A DNA stretch of 64,000 nucleotides from Microdochium bolleyi (Eukaryota; Ascomycota; Sordariomycetes; Xylariales; Microdochiaceae), in NCBI GenBank assembly GCA_001566295.1, contig KQ964246.1, positions 1,860,001 to 1,924,000 on the forward strand, given 5' to 3'. Each line of letters starts with the position of its first letter. The stretch's first letter is position 1. The notes beneath the pieces were generated by a model, which had not been told where the DNA came from, did not search any database, and was given only the letters and a program-made list of their open reading frames with translations. The position numbers and the translations under genes are program-made. Positions 29,478-41,524 of this stretch are shown here, in pieces.

Positions 29478-32400
29478 CTTGAGAGCATGGGCGGGTCGCA
29501 GGGCGGCTGGTCCATCCGGGTGGATGGTCGCTCTGGGGTGTGGTCGAGGAGTATTAAATTATCGCCCGCTCATGAGTTGTGCTCTCCCCGTGTGCACCGG
29601 CGTGGCAGAGGTCGCTGATAGTAGGTATGCTGATGGTGAGACCCGTTGGAGGTTCCCCGTAGCGCTGGATTGTTTACAACAGACAATGCGGTCGTAGCTT
29701 GGGCCTAGCGTGGCAGCCGCGACCCCACACCCGCGGTTCGAGCTTGCGACTTTGCGAGTGCTGAGGAGCTGCGCAAATGGAGATGGCTGGGGTGGGAGGT
29801 ACCCTGCCTGCTGCTGACGATTTGACAATTCTGCTCCAACGCCCAGTGCTCTTCACGAAGTCCTTGATGAAGCACGCTTGACAAGTCGAGCAGGAGACCC
29901 GAGACTCACGCAGCTCGGGATCACCTTGTGCTTCTCGAGGATACCAGGTGGCTGGGCCAGCGCGCCAGTGAACTTAGTCCGTCACACTGCGTGCAGGAGA
30001 AGCAAGTGCCGGCGTGCTGCGCAAGACTTGGAGCAGACGCGCGAGCAGAGCGGGACCACCCTTGTTCGAGTTGAAGGCGAGGCGGGCGGGCCTCTGCTCC
30101 CGCGGCCCAAGGTCGCGTTGCACTACGCCAATCAGCAGCTCCCGAGCTCCTTGGATCTCTCCAGAGTCAGCTCGGCAGGGTCCCGGCCCATGCTCATTTG
30201 GCTTAGTCCGATCGCTCCTCAAGGTCGAGAAGCTCAAAGTCCACCCAGGGTTGGGTGTGTGGGACCTCCAACCAACGCTCCCTCTCGCTCCATCACAGGC
30301 GGCCTCAGTGGTGCTGCCCGAGAGGCCTTGAGCATCCGCGCCAGGCATCAGTGTGCATCCCGCCCTTAGTATGAGCGCATCGGGGGAGGGTGCTCGGGTG
30401 GCTGCAATCCATGCCGATGAGCCCTGTCCTTCCCAGACTGTGCTGCACCCATCCCGCCAATGCATGCCGGGGTGGCCTCATCTCGTGCAGCTGCGTGCCA
30501 CGTCAGACCTTTCGCCACTCGCGGGACACCTGCAGGTCATATCTTGCCGTGCACAGACTGAGGACTGCGTCTGAACTGCGTCTAACACGGTCACCAGAGC
30601 ATCTACCTGCTTCTGGTAACCCAACAACACTGGTTCACTTTCCCTGTCGATGCCCAACGAGTTGATCAGCATGGCTTTTTTGGGCTTCCAAGCACATCCA
30701 AATGAGTGTTAATGATTACCCCCCGGCTGGTCCGTAATTCGAACATCGGATAGTACAGTATTTGGGTTGAAGGAGGGGGGGCGGGGTCTCAGTAAAACAA
30801 AGAGTTTCTTTCACGTGCTATTAGAAACCAAGCAAGAAAATTAAAAGTAATTCTTAAAAACCACGAAAGATGAAGGAAGTTACGTGGAACTGCGGAACGA
30901 AACGAAAAGACGCAAAGAGTCTGCTAAGTATTTAAGTACAGTTCTTGACACAGAGCGAAGTTCACGAACTATCATCGTCCATAACCTCTGAATCCTACTA
31001 GCCCTGGCTCCGTAACTAGCCAGTCTCTCGGGGTCGTAAAAGTTTCACCCTCTCGCTATCGTGGTCTTCGCCTTTTCAAAGATTATGAGTCGTGTGCAAG
31101 GCCGTAGAAACAACATAATTTTTGCGATCTCTGTTCCCCAGTATCAAGAGCCAGGCAAACTCGATTCTCAAGAGCATATGATTAAGTTCATCAAGCTGGG
31201 GGGGGGACTGGTCTCCTGCAAGTTGCTTGCCATGGCAAACTCTCCCCTGGGACATCATTTCAGCGCTCATCCTATTGCCATTATGCCTGGGGCCGAAGAC
31301 TTGTCATGATCACCTTGCGGTCATGGACAATCAGAGCTCTGGCAGGATTTAAATTTTATTAACAGGGTTTTATTTCTTTCGCGCATGTGCCCTTTTCAGC
31401 GCTGAAATCGAATATGCTATGACCACGTAATATCACTTGTACCTACGAGTAAGAAATTAGTAGGTGGAACGATCTTGATCGAGATCCATCTAGAACTGGA
31501 AATGGACCACATAAGAGCTAATCAGCGCTTCTGAGCAGAGCGAACCACGTGGTCTCCAAAGGCAGCTTTGCCGGTGACCGAGCAGGATGAGAATACTTCC
31601 GGCATCCCCGTGAGCGCCTCGTGTCTTAACGTCTGGTAATCACACTTTAGTTCCTTGTCGATACCCACACTTCGCAACAGACTGCCGTCAACATCGTGGT
31701 TGGGCGATATGTACCACTTGGTTCCTGCCTGGTGATGAGATCAGAACCAGAACCCGACTCGAAAACGCAACAAGGGCGGTGGGGCTTTCTGCACGACTAA
31801 TTCGAAGCAACACTTGAGTCCTGTATCCGTGACATACCTCAAGATATATGGAGGCTCTCAGGACATCTCGATATCAACCTCGACTTCCAAGTCTCCATGT
31901 CCGGTTGGCAACCGCTGACCCTGTGCCCATCACTGCTAACTTAAATGGGCACACAGTACGTCAAGATTTTATAATTCATCTCGACACAGGCCAGTGACAT
32001 GGTGGTTTCCATAACACTCAAGAACGACACGTTGGACTGTCCTTGAATGCCTACCACAATTCGGCATCAGTGTAGGCAGGAATAACGACCTCGTCATCAT
32101 GCCGACCAGAAAAGAAAACAAGACATCGAAGAAACTGCCAATTGTGGCGGTCCCGCTTGGTGCTCTCTGGGCACGAAAAGAAGCGCAATTCCGAGTCGCG
32201 GAGCGTGGTCGCCTACCAAGAGAACACAGTGGAAGACATCGCGTTACTCATGGCTAAAGGAGCACTGGGTTTTATGATGACCTGTCTTTTTTAACACGAA
32301 CAGTAATCCCAGTCAAGCGTCGTATCAGGAAAGACGAGGGAGTATTCCCAGGAAGACCTGGAAGCCGCGTGAAGCCCCTTGACGTGACGCGAGACTCATA

Positions 32401-35099
32401 TACTAGAGGCAGCCGAGAGATTGGAATAGCTGCACTGCCGAGCTGGCACGTTGTCATCAGGTTGTGTTTCTGCTGATTCTAAGTACGCGACTACAGATGG
32501 GCCCAGATCACGATGAGAAGAGCATGCACCCCCAAGTCCTCGTTACGACCAATGTGACCGAGTGGCCGACAATCACATGTCACCCAGTGGTTTAGGACGA
32601 AGCAGCATTTGGGTTTTAGCTGTACCATGTAAGACCACGACACGCGTCACAAGGAGCACACGTTCAGCGCAACAATGCAGGTAGAATCGACACAGCGAGA
32701 GGATGTCCTCGACACCGCCTCCCTTCCGAAAACATACCAATCTAATAGCATTCCATGCACATTGCTTTACTGTCGTAGCGACTATCCACAGGAATACTGC
32801 CATGAGTCGCGTTCTGCAAGCCACGCCGCAGCTGTAGATTCGGCAGATCCTGCCCAGCCGAGTTAGACACGTAAGCGTGACGTACGTGCAGTACAATCCA
32901 GTGTTCTCAAGAGCTTTGATGTGATAGGCACGCGTGCTTACGCAGGGCGGCACTTGCCCCGTGTCTCGGAGCATGGACCTTTTAAGCTTAAGTTGTCGCG
33001 TCTAGGGTTCATTTCGGACACATTGGTGTGTATTGTGATGGGATTGTTGTTTGAGATCGGACGCACTCGTGATCGTACCTTCGCGGCCCGTCATGTTTCG
33101 TTTGGTGTAACAGCACCTTGAGGCAAGGGGCGCGGAGACGGTGTCGTGCCGCTGTCACGTCAGACATGCCGAACATCATTATTTCCGCAGCCGATTCTGT
33201 CTAGTGCTGGACAACCTTGACGTGCGGGATCTGGCAGCATAGTTTTATCGTCTGTAGTCACTCACCGTGCTTCTGTGCTCGTGATGCGGATGAAGTGTAG
33301 GGCAGGACTGGGGAGACGGACCTCATTCCGGTGCACGGACTTGTTGCAATGAGATGTTGTATGGCATGCTCTCGTGTAGAGAGTCGCCCACCTGTATGTA
33401 ATGTAGTGCGCAGTCGGATCGAGCCCGCTCTAGAAAACCGTACTCGAAGCTTTGCCTGGGTGGTTGACACCTGGAGGGAGCACCGAAATACGAACAGCCA
33501 AGGATGCTAGAGCTAGTCAACATGCCTGGACGGCGTCTTCAATGTCCATCCTGCAATCCCCAGTGCTTCAGGGGTGCGTGGGCCCCCCCCCTGCCAAGTG
33601 GCACAATCCCCGGGCATGCTTGGCGGAGCCCATGAAGGCAAGACGTGCCTGTGCCACCCCTTATTCTCAGTTTCCTGTCGAGAGCGGGCGTTGCACAGCG
33701 CGTTGCATCCAAAGACCCCGAGGAAACACTCTCGGAAACCGGAAAGTGCAAAACGGAGAGCCTGCATCCTGTCAGATGTGAACCTTGCTCGTGGCAGCGC
33801 AGAGCCTCACCCTCGGAGCCAAGCACGTCAGGCGACGGGGGCTACCGTTAAGCCATGGACCATATGATTAGGCTATTAGTGGTGCAGCCACGGAGCATTG
33901 GTGTTCAACCTCAGGGGAGCAAGACAAGCCACAGAGGCCACGACACCGCATTGTGCCGGCTCGGCGCCGCACAAGTGTCCTCTTGACTGGACCGGGCCCG
34001 TGCTGGTGCAAAGTAGAGATGAGGGCTTGCTTGCACCCGAGAGCGCACTCGGCGAGGTGTCCGAGGACGCTCAAGTACGGGCGCAGTATCGCAAAGTGGC
34101 GCAGACGACATCTGAAAACAGCCCGAGGAGCAGCGCGAGAGTGCGGTGGTCGCTGGAGTCAAAGATTGTGCTGTTTGATCGTGGGATGCTGTGACTGACA
34201 ACCGGAAGATGTTAGCGTGCGTGCTTGCGAATCTAGACTTCTGGTAGGCACCCCACCGCCCTGGAGCCACCAAGCAACTGAGTGGTTCGCTGAGATCTGT
34301 GCCCCTGCTTGCCGGTGGAGCAGCCTCAGGATGCGAGCCTGTGGGCATGCCCAGAGTCAGGGGACCGGCTGAGCACAAAGATTGGCACGATTAATGAACC
34401 CCCAATCTCACAGACGACGAGAAGATCTCGAATCAAAATTGGGGGCTGCGCATGGGGTCCCTCCTCCGTCTTTGGGTACCTGTGATCGTGATTGCGCGGC
34501 CAAGTGACTGACTTTGGCTAGCGAGCCTCGTCCTCTTTGCCCTCTGCCCCTCCTTGCTCTTTTTTACTTCGAGGCCTACAGGCACGCGAACACTACTCAT
34601 CGCGCCCGACAAACTCGAGCTTGCCGCTGAGACATTCCCGTCATCGCAGCTCCTACCGCCCTTGTCCACTTGCAGCCGAGGTGGTATCACTGTGTCCCGG
34701 CCTCCCAGCAAGCCACCGTTGCCGTTCCGGGCCCGGTCCTCAGTCAGCACGAGCAACCTTCCTTGAAAGCAACCTGGCCCATAGCCTTTCCGACGTCGCC
34801 AGTTCGCTGCTGGCGCTCTCTGCCCTCGTAAAGGCCACAACCACCCTCTGCCTTTGCGCAGCGTCTTTCCTCGCTGGCCCAGCGCCGCCTTGCTTTTGAA
34901 ACCACGACCCTGGCGCCCTCAAGCTTTCCCGACGCCGACACGGCCTCGACGTCGTCTGCTACTTCCGCCGCTCCGCACAACCACCGCCGCCGCCGCTCTA
35001 CCCTCTCGGATCCGAACAACTCTTCGCTGGGCCACCGCCCTGCTGCGCTGCCTCTGGGCGCGCAGCCCTTTCGCCAGCCGCTCCTCAATCCAATTCCTG
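29478..35099. other. 5.6-kb gene-poor interval between divergent genes
   Basis: I can support no gene here. The first part (to about 30.6 kb) is GC-rich and probably carries the promoter and leader of the giant gene. Two overlapping 163-codon frames at 29878-30369 and 29974-30465 look like chance openings. From about 30.7 to 33.2 kb the sequence is visibly richer in A and T and dense in stop codons. From about 34.4 kb it becomes pyrimidine-rich, as in fungal promoters. No tRNA B box, rRNA or transposon end was recognised. Confidence 0.5.
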
Positions 35100-35181
35100 G
35101 TATGCTCTACCGACGTATAGACTCGGCTCCCGAGCCACATCGCCCGCGAACCCCCTTGCTAACTCCTTGCTCCTGTCACAG
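35100..35181 (+). other. Probable 5'-UTR intron of the GT34 gene
   Basis: The stretch starts with GTATGC, contains a GCTAAC branch-like sequence near 35157-35163 and ends in CAG at 35181, 17 bp before the ATG at 35199. Spacing and motifs are typical of fungal introns, and the sequence upstream is not coding. It is inferred from splice signals alone. Confidence 0.6.
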
Positions 35182-35198
35182 GCACACCCAACGCACCC

Positions 35199-36689
35199 AT
35201 GGCTCTTAGTCGAAGTCCGTCACCCGTCCCTGGCGGCGGGTGGGCCTCGCCAGGACTCATGAGCTCCAGCGGTCGATCAAGTCCTGCGAAACAAACGTTT
35301 GGTGGTCCGAACGGGAACAATGTGACATGGGAATCCGCCAGGATGAAGACCCAGGGCGTGTCGAACTACCCGTCCTTCTCAACTCAGAATCAGGGCTTCT
35401 TCACCCGCCACATGCGTCGAATCTCCAGCAGTCTTCCCTCGTTCCATGCGCAGGAGGACGACAAATATGCCGACAAGGAGAAACTTGGCCGCGGACGGTG
35501 GAACGGTCCTGTGCTGCGCACGGCTTCAAAGCTCTACGGCAGAGTCGGAAGGAAGACCAAGATTGTTGCGGCCGTCGTTGCGGCCTTTATTCTTCTGCAT
35601 TGTCTTTTCTACTGGACACGTGAGTATCTACACCGCAGCGACAACCATCAATCCCCTATACTGACTGAATCTGCCAGCTCTGGTCTACTACTGGAGAAGG
35701 TCTCCCTCGTTTGGAGGCGGCTCGAAATTTGTTATTGTCCTTGCTGCCAACATTGGAGGAGGAGTCATGGAGTGGAAAGGAGCCCGTGAGTGGGCGATAG
35801 AGCGAGACAGCGTCCGGAACAAGCGCAGGTACTCGGCCGAATGGGGCTACGACCTCGAGATTGTCGACATGAGCACCAAGAAACGATATGCCCACGAGTG
35901 GCGTGAGAGCTGGGAAAAGGTCGACAGCATACGCAATGCGTTCATCAAGTATCCAGATGCCGAGTGGTGAGTAGTCTCCAGACTGAACTTTGGTGTCACT
36001 GTTTCACTGACAAAAACACCTTCAGGATCTGGTGGCTGGACCTCAACACCTATGTGATGGAGCCGCATCGGTCACTGCAGGAACACATCTTCAATGATCT
36101 CACCAAGAATATCTACCGCGACATTAACTTGTATAATCCGCTCAACGTTACCCACCCACCATCCGACCACTGGCTCGACCCCGACTCGCGGAGCCCAGTT
36201 GGCGACGGTGATCCTGCGTCGATCAACATGATCCTGTCGCAGGATTGCTCCGGATTCAATCTGGGGTCATTTTTCATGCGCCGGAGCGACTGGACGAACC
36301 GCCTGCTTGACATCTGGTGGGATCCCGTGCTTTACGAGCAGATGCACATGCTGTGGGCGCACAAGGAGCAAGACGCCTTCCAGCAGCTGTACCGCTCACA
36401 GCCGTGGATCCGCAAGCACACCGCTTTCCTACCGCAGCGGATGATCAACGCATTCCCTCCCGGCGCATGCGACACGACGGCTGTCCCGGACCTGATCCAC
36501 TACAACGAGAAGGAGCGCGACTTCGTCGTCAACATGGCTGGCTGCGAATGGGGCCGCGACTGCTGGGGCGAGATGTACAACTACCGCGAGTTGAGCTACT
36601 ATCTGAACAGGAACCCGTGGGAGCGGTTCAAGGAGGATCTCGTTGCGGAGGCCTGGTACAAGCTGACCGGTCACCGTGTCAAGTTATGA
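35199..36689 (+). CDS. Golgi alpha-1,6-mannosyltransferase subunit, GT34 family (Mnn10-like)
   Basis: The 457-residue product has exons at 35199-35619, 35678-35966 and 36026-36689, with introns in phase 1 and phase 2. It is a type II membrane protein: a cytosolic Ser/Pro-rich N-terminus of about 120 residues, one hydrophobic span at about 122-139, then a lumenal catalytic domain. The domain shows FVIVLAANIGGGVM near its start, IWWLDLNTYVMEP around residues 238-250 (the position of the nucleotide-sugar/metal site), and NLGSFFMRRSDWT and EQDAFQQLY further on. Mnn10-family proteins act in yeast in a cis-Golgi complex that extends the alpha-1,6-mannan backbone of N-glycans. Yeast Mnn10 is slightly shorter. 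Mnn11 is a close alternative, but the long N-terminal tail and overall layout favour Mnn10. Confidence 0.88.
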
Positions 36690-38803
36690 TGAAACGGTAA
36701 TACATGGGCAACATTAGGGGCCAGCCAGGTCTGATCTGCTGCAACTATCTTGCGGATCTGCAGGCTACTTACACAGCGGGATGTGGAGGGAGTTTTCTTT
36801 TGCAGCATTTTACCGAGCCATGGATCATGTATAGACGAGTAGCGCATCTCTGAGGCGTTTGTTATACCGGGCAGCTCTGCTTTATTTTCGTCGGATCATG
36901 AATGAAATCATGTTGGAATGTCTTTGATCGCTCTTGTGGTCCTGCAGAGAGGTATAGACGACTTTGGAAAGATTTGTAGATCTATGATCACGACATGGGA
37001 CAGTCCATAATATAACTATCCAGGACTCCAGCTCCTAGGTCCATGCTCATTCTTTGGTCCTGGCCTGTAAGTACCTGAAGGTGACGTGCAATGAAGATTG
37101 AGGTCGCCTGGGAGTGAGTGCTGCTGACATAATGACTCCACAGTTGAGCGGTCGGGGTCGCTCGCTGCCCAACAGCCAACCAGACTGCCCAGACCTTGTG
37201 ACATTCCAGCGCCTCTTCCCCCCTGGCGGCTTTTGTCTGAAAAGAGCCATGTTTCATGCCAGTCATTGGCTGTGGGTGACGCACACGCGGCCAGGCACAC
37301 AAGACGGCTCTTTTCTCCTTCACCCGCCTGGATCTCCCAACCCCAGCCACGACCAGTCGTGCCCATGTCTGGAGCCCAGCCTCTGGCGCGGCTCTCTCAA
37401 TGCGGAGACTGGCCTCGAGACTCGTTTTGCCCAGCGGATGGACCTCGAAGATCGCGGCCTGACGTGGGCGGCTCTCGTTGATCCTTGGGGAGATGCAGCC
37501 AGCTCGTTCTCAGCCGCCCGAGGCTCGCTCGCTGAGTCGGTTGCTCCACCATGGTTCTCGATTTTCTTGCCGTGGCGTTTCGCGCATCGAGAAAGAGCGT
37601 CCAGTCGACGTCCGAGTCGTGAATTGGCAGCGGCTAGCCATGCCAGTATCTGCACTGAGCACGGCCTTGCTCTGACTCGACAGACAGCCCCGGGCGGATC
37701 CGTCACTTGCCTGCTCCGTCAATGCCCAGTACCGCAGGCACCGCGTCCAGTCGTTGTGTGCTGCGTGTGCAGAGCGGAAACATGCTTGGCGGTTCCCAGG
37801 ATTATTGCTTGCCTTGGCCCTGACCCGACCCATTGTATAGAGGCCAGCCACCGGTTGTCGTGCAGAGACGGCACCTGTCCCATGTGCGTAGCGTAAGCAG
37901 AGCCGCGGATCCGAGGTTGGAGCCAACTCCGGTGCACTTCTCGGCAGTCTTCTGCTGTCTCAAAGGCCATGCGGACACTCCAGAGCTTTCTTGGTGAGGA
38001 CGAGTGACTGGCTACTAGGTCGTGAGCTGTGGGTTCTGTGATACCCGGCTGAGTCTACCTTGAGGTGTCTTGTCACTCGGCGCACACGCACTTACACGTG
38101 CATTTGATCCATCTCATACAACCCACGCAAACCCACACACACTCGTCTCCTTGGCTTCCATATCTCTCACCCACTTCTCTTCTTCCTCTGGCATTTCCAA
38201 CCTCTTGGTGGCTGTACATTCTCCGATTCTTCCACTCTCTCAAATCCGGCATCGCGAGACACGAGGCTTGACGCCGCCGGCTCACCACGGACATTTCTCT
38301 GCACATATCAACCACGGCTGGCCCGAGACTTGTTTGCGCCTTCAACGACTAGACTGCGAACTACACAAAGCACACTACTTCCCATTGTTTGACGCCACCC
38401 ACGACGCATAGTTCGTGTATATACCATCGCCTCATCTGCATAAACGCCCGTCACGACCATATATGAACTACGTTGAAGCAACGCAACGCCACATTCAGAA
38501 CGACTCACGACCACTTCACCATCAACACGACGTCTTGGTTTGGCGTCCCCTCATCGACAACAGCGTCCTTCTTCGAGTACATATTCCCGTGCTTCGACGT
38601 ACAGCCCGCTGGAACTCCTGGGACTGGCGTGCGTACGAATAGAATCCAGTTCAACTTCAATCCACGCATCTTCAAGGGCGCCGGCCGCCTTGGGAAGAGC
38701 ATTCATCTATACAACACGCTCGCAGACTTATAACACAAAGGTCTTGACCGCATTTTCATCATAAACCCCAACATCTATCGACACTTCTCTACATAGATAG
38801 GCC
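36690..38803. other. 2.1-kb intergenic region, no gene supported
   Basis: The interval separates two genes on the same strand. A 260-codon open frame (37114-37896, +) has no recognisable domain, and its composition follows the local GC content, so it is not called. From about 38055 the sequence is rich in C and T with few purine runs, as expected for the promoter and leader of the glucanase gene. Confidence 0.5.
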
Positions 38804-40255
38804 ATGCTCGCCAGCCGAGCGTCTCTGGCACCAGCCAGACTGCTGCTTGCAGCAGCAGCGCTGCTTCTGTCCACCACGTCCCTTCAGGTCACAGCAGCAG
38901 CATCGTACCAGATCCAGGACACGTACGACGCCACCAACTTCTTCGACGAATTCGAGTTCTTCTCGGCGCCCGACCCGACTGAGGGCTTCGTGCGGTACCA
39001 GACGGCCCTGGAGGCCAACGCCTCCGCGCTCGCCGGCTACGCCAACGGCGGCGTGTTCCTGGGCGTCGACGCCAAGACCCCCGGCGTGGCGTCTCCAGGC
39101 CGGGCGTCCACGCGGGTCAACACAAGGAAGAAGTACACCCGGGGCCTGTTCGTCGCCGACATCGCGCACATGCCGAGCTCGACGTGCGGCGTGTGGGCGG
39201 CGTTCTGGTCCTTTGGCGACCCCTGGCCGTCGGCGGGCGAGATCGACATCATCGAGGGCGTGAACCGCGACACGTCGACAAAGTTCACCCTGCACACCGC
39301 GTCCGGGTGCTCGTTCGCCAACTCCGGAGCGGGCAACTGCAACGCCCCCGGGGACGGGACGAAAGGCTGCACCCAGCCCGGCTTCGACAACGCCCTGTCC
39401 TACGGCGACGGCTTCAACTCCATCGGCGGTGGCGTCTTCGCGACCGAGTGGACCAGCGAGGCGATCCGGATCTGGTTCTTCCCCCGCAACGCGCCCGTCC
39501 CGGGTGACCTGAACTCCCCGAGCCCGGACCCTTCCACCTGGGGCCCCCCCGCGGCACAGTTCCTCGGCAGCCCGGGCCAGGACGGGTGCGACATCGACAG
39601 CCACTTCCGCGAGCACCGGCTCGTCTTCAACACGGCGCTGTGCGGGCAGTGGGCCGGCAAGGTCTTTGGCCAGGACGCCCAGTGCGCGGGCCTCGCGTCC
39701 TCGTGCGAGGCGTACGTCGCGAACCACCCGGAGGCCTTCGCCTCGGCGTACTGGCTCATCAACTCGGTCAAGGTGTACTCGCGCGAGCTCGGCGGAGTCC
39801 AGCAGCAGCAGCAGCAGCCGACGGTCCAGGAAGTGGTCCCGGCACCGGCACCAGCACCAGTCCCAGCCCAGCAAGGAGGCGGAGGCGCCGCCGCCGCAGC
39901 GGGCTATTCCACATCGACCGCCCCCGCCGCCGCAGCCGTCATCGTATCCGGCCCAGCAGGCGTCGGCGTGCCTGCGCAGCAGCAGGGCCCAGCACCGCAG
40001 ACCGGCGGCTCCCCCTACAACACCCAGACGGCGCCGGCAGGCGCCGCGCCCATCGGCAAGAGACGACGACAGGACAAGGCCCGGCTGCGCCGACGACGGC
40101 GGCAGCAGCAGCAGCAGCAGTATCAGCAGCAGGCGCGCGACCAGGATTTCGCCACGACCTGGGCGGAGCTCGACCTTACAGACCGCGGCGAGGCACAACA
40201 GCAGCAGGAAAGGGAGGACGACGAGGAGGATCGGCCGCGGACCCTTAGCGCATGA
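38804..40255 (+). CDS. Secreted GH16 beta-glucanase (endo-1,3(4)-beta-glucanase-like) with low-complexity tail
   Basis: This intronless gene encodes 483 residues. Residues 1 to about 32 form a signal peptide with an Ala/Leu-rich core. The GH16 catalytic domain spans about 35-330. Its active-site motif GEIDIIEG places the nucleophile at Glu146, the assisting Asp at 148 and the acid/base at Glu151. WAAFWSFGDPWPSAGE just before it is typical of fungal laminarinase-like members that cut mixed or beta-1,3 glucan. From about residue 330 the protein becomes Gln/Pro/Ala-rich with two pure glutamine runs, then a basic RRRQ segment and an acidic end. No GPI signal or extra hydrophobic tail is visible. 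Whether it acts on the fungus's own wall or external glucan cannot be told. Confidence 0.88.
   Translation: MLASRASLAPARLLLAAAALLLSTTSLQVTAAASYQIQDTYDATNFFDEFEFFSAPDPTEGFVRYQTALEANASALAGYANGGVFLGVDAKTPGVASPGRASTRVNTRKKYTRGLFVADIAHMPSSTCGVWAAFWSFGDPWPSAGEIDIIEGVNRDTSTKFTLHTASGCSFANSGAGNCNAPGDGTKGCTQPGFDNALSYGDGFNSIGGGVFATEWTSEAIRIWFFPRNAPVPGDLNSPSPDPSTWGPPAAQFLGSPGQDGCDIDSHFREHRLVFNTALCGQWAGKVFGQDAQCAGLASSCEAYVANHPEAFASAYWLINSVKVYSRELGGVQQQQQQPTVQEVVPAPAPAPVPAQQGGGGAAAAAGYSTSTAPAAAAVIVSGPAGVGVPAQQQGPAPQTGGSPYNTQTAPAGAAPIGKRRRQDKARLRRRRRQQQQQQYQQQARDQDFATTWAELDLTDRGEAQQQQEREDDEEDRPRTLSA
39800..39817 (+). repeat. (CAG)6 microsatellite in the glucanase tail
   Basis: Six CAG triplets in frame encode glutamine at the start of the low-complexity tail. 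Triplet number is likely variable between strains. Confidence 0.9.
40103..40120 (+). repeat. Second (CAG)6 microsatellite in the glucanase tail
   Basis: Six in-frame CAG triplets, followed after one TAT codon by three more, encode a Gln-rich run near the C-terminus. Confidence 0.9.
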
Positions 40256-41524
40256 TCCTGCGCGCTGCTCCCTTGTTCTTTGCTTTTCTTCTGTAGATGT
40301 TTGGCAGTAGTGGACGGGGACCTAGGCAGGTTCCGTTGCATTGGTGGCCCTTGACATACGCATTCCTGGACATACTGCGGTGTTTTCTGCTTTTGGAGGA
40401 CAACTTGTTTTCATCTTCTTCCGTTCGAATCTCTTGCTTCCCAGCATAGACCCGTGTATACCTACCCTAGGTATTACACATATAACTCTATACATGTTAT
40501 CAGAACCCGTGCATGCGCTGTGGGACCAACATCCATGTGCCTTTCTCCATGTCCCTGCAGCATGTAGATTCGCGCCAGGCGCAGGCGGCAGCCCTGGGAA
40601 CAGAGACATCCGCCCCAACAGCTGCTCCGTCTCATCAATGCCGGCAGTAGTCAAAAAGTCACAGGCAAGCGAGAGCACACCAACATGGAGCGAAGACCGT
40701 GGCTGGAATTTTTGTATATTTCTGGGTCATGACAGACCCCTGGATCACATTGTCCCCTTGGCTTTCCGAGAGGGGCAACGTCGACCTGGAGGAATGCCCA
40801 TTGTCCTGGGGCCCTAGCAAGCGATGGATACTATGACACAAGACAAGACCGGCAATGCCGACCGCCCGGTCTGCGCAAAGGCTCCGGTTCCGTCTTTCGA
40901 GGCACGTGCGAAAAAGTCGCACCGCCTGTAATAAACGAAACCCAGATCCAGAGGCAGAACAAAGCAGACAGGCTTTGACGCAGACATTGTGCGAGGGCTC
41001 CAATCGTGCGGGGTGTGTTCAAGTTCCAGGGAGTGTTTGTGCTGTATCATAAGACATGGAGAGTTCAACAAAAAATCAGAGATATCTCTTTGGAAAATCA
41101 CAAGACAAGGAAAGGGACTGAAACAAGGAAAACTGTCCACTCGTCAAGGCGTGAGAGTGCGAACGCACACATCACACAGGAGGTGGTGTTTAGACCACGA
41201 CCCGGTAAGGCCGCGGGATCTAATACGAGCATGCTAGCTGGTGAGAGCCAACGGTGACCGCTGGCAAACGCCATCGCGCAGCTCCTGCCGTCAAAGAGGA
41301 GAGGAAACAAGGCAACAAGGGGCGAAACTCCAAGAACCACAACCTTCATATTTGAGGCAAACAACCAACTCCCTACCAGCCATCCGGACCGAATGTCACA
41401 AAACTCCCTCACCCACTCAGGTATCGATGAAATTAGACAAAGACCCTCAAGAAGAACCACTGGAGTATGCAAGCTTCAGCTTGAGACAAGCAGGCTACCT
41501 GAGAACGGAGTGACTAGCAGCTGT
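40256..41524. other. Intergenic region between convergent genes
   Basis: The interval lies between the stop codons of the glucanase (+) and the 14-3-3 gene (-), so it should hold both 3' untranslated regions. Open frames up to 158 codons are present without recognisable features. Confidence 0.5.

Noticed and set aside
29878..30465. Two overlapping 163-codon frames on opposite strands upstream of the giant gene
   Set aside because: They overlap each other, have no domain, and fit chance openings in GC-rich DNA, probably the leader and promoter of the giant gene.
29500..35000. tRNA or 5S rRNA genes in the long intergenic interval
   Set aside because: Sequences such as GGTTCGAG near 29733 lack a matching T stem and the rest of a cloverleaf. 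No 5S-like sequence was seen in either orientation.
37114..37896. 260-codon open frame between the GT34 and GH16 genes
   Set aside because: No recognisable domain, signal peptide or splice structure, and its composition follows local GC. Not called without transcript evidence.
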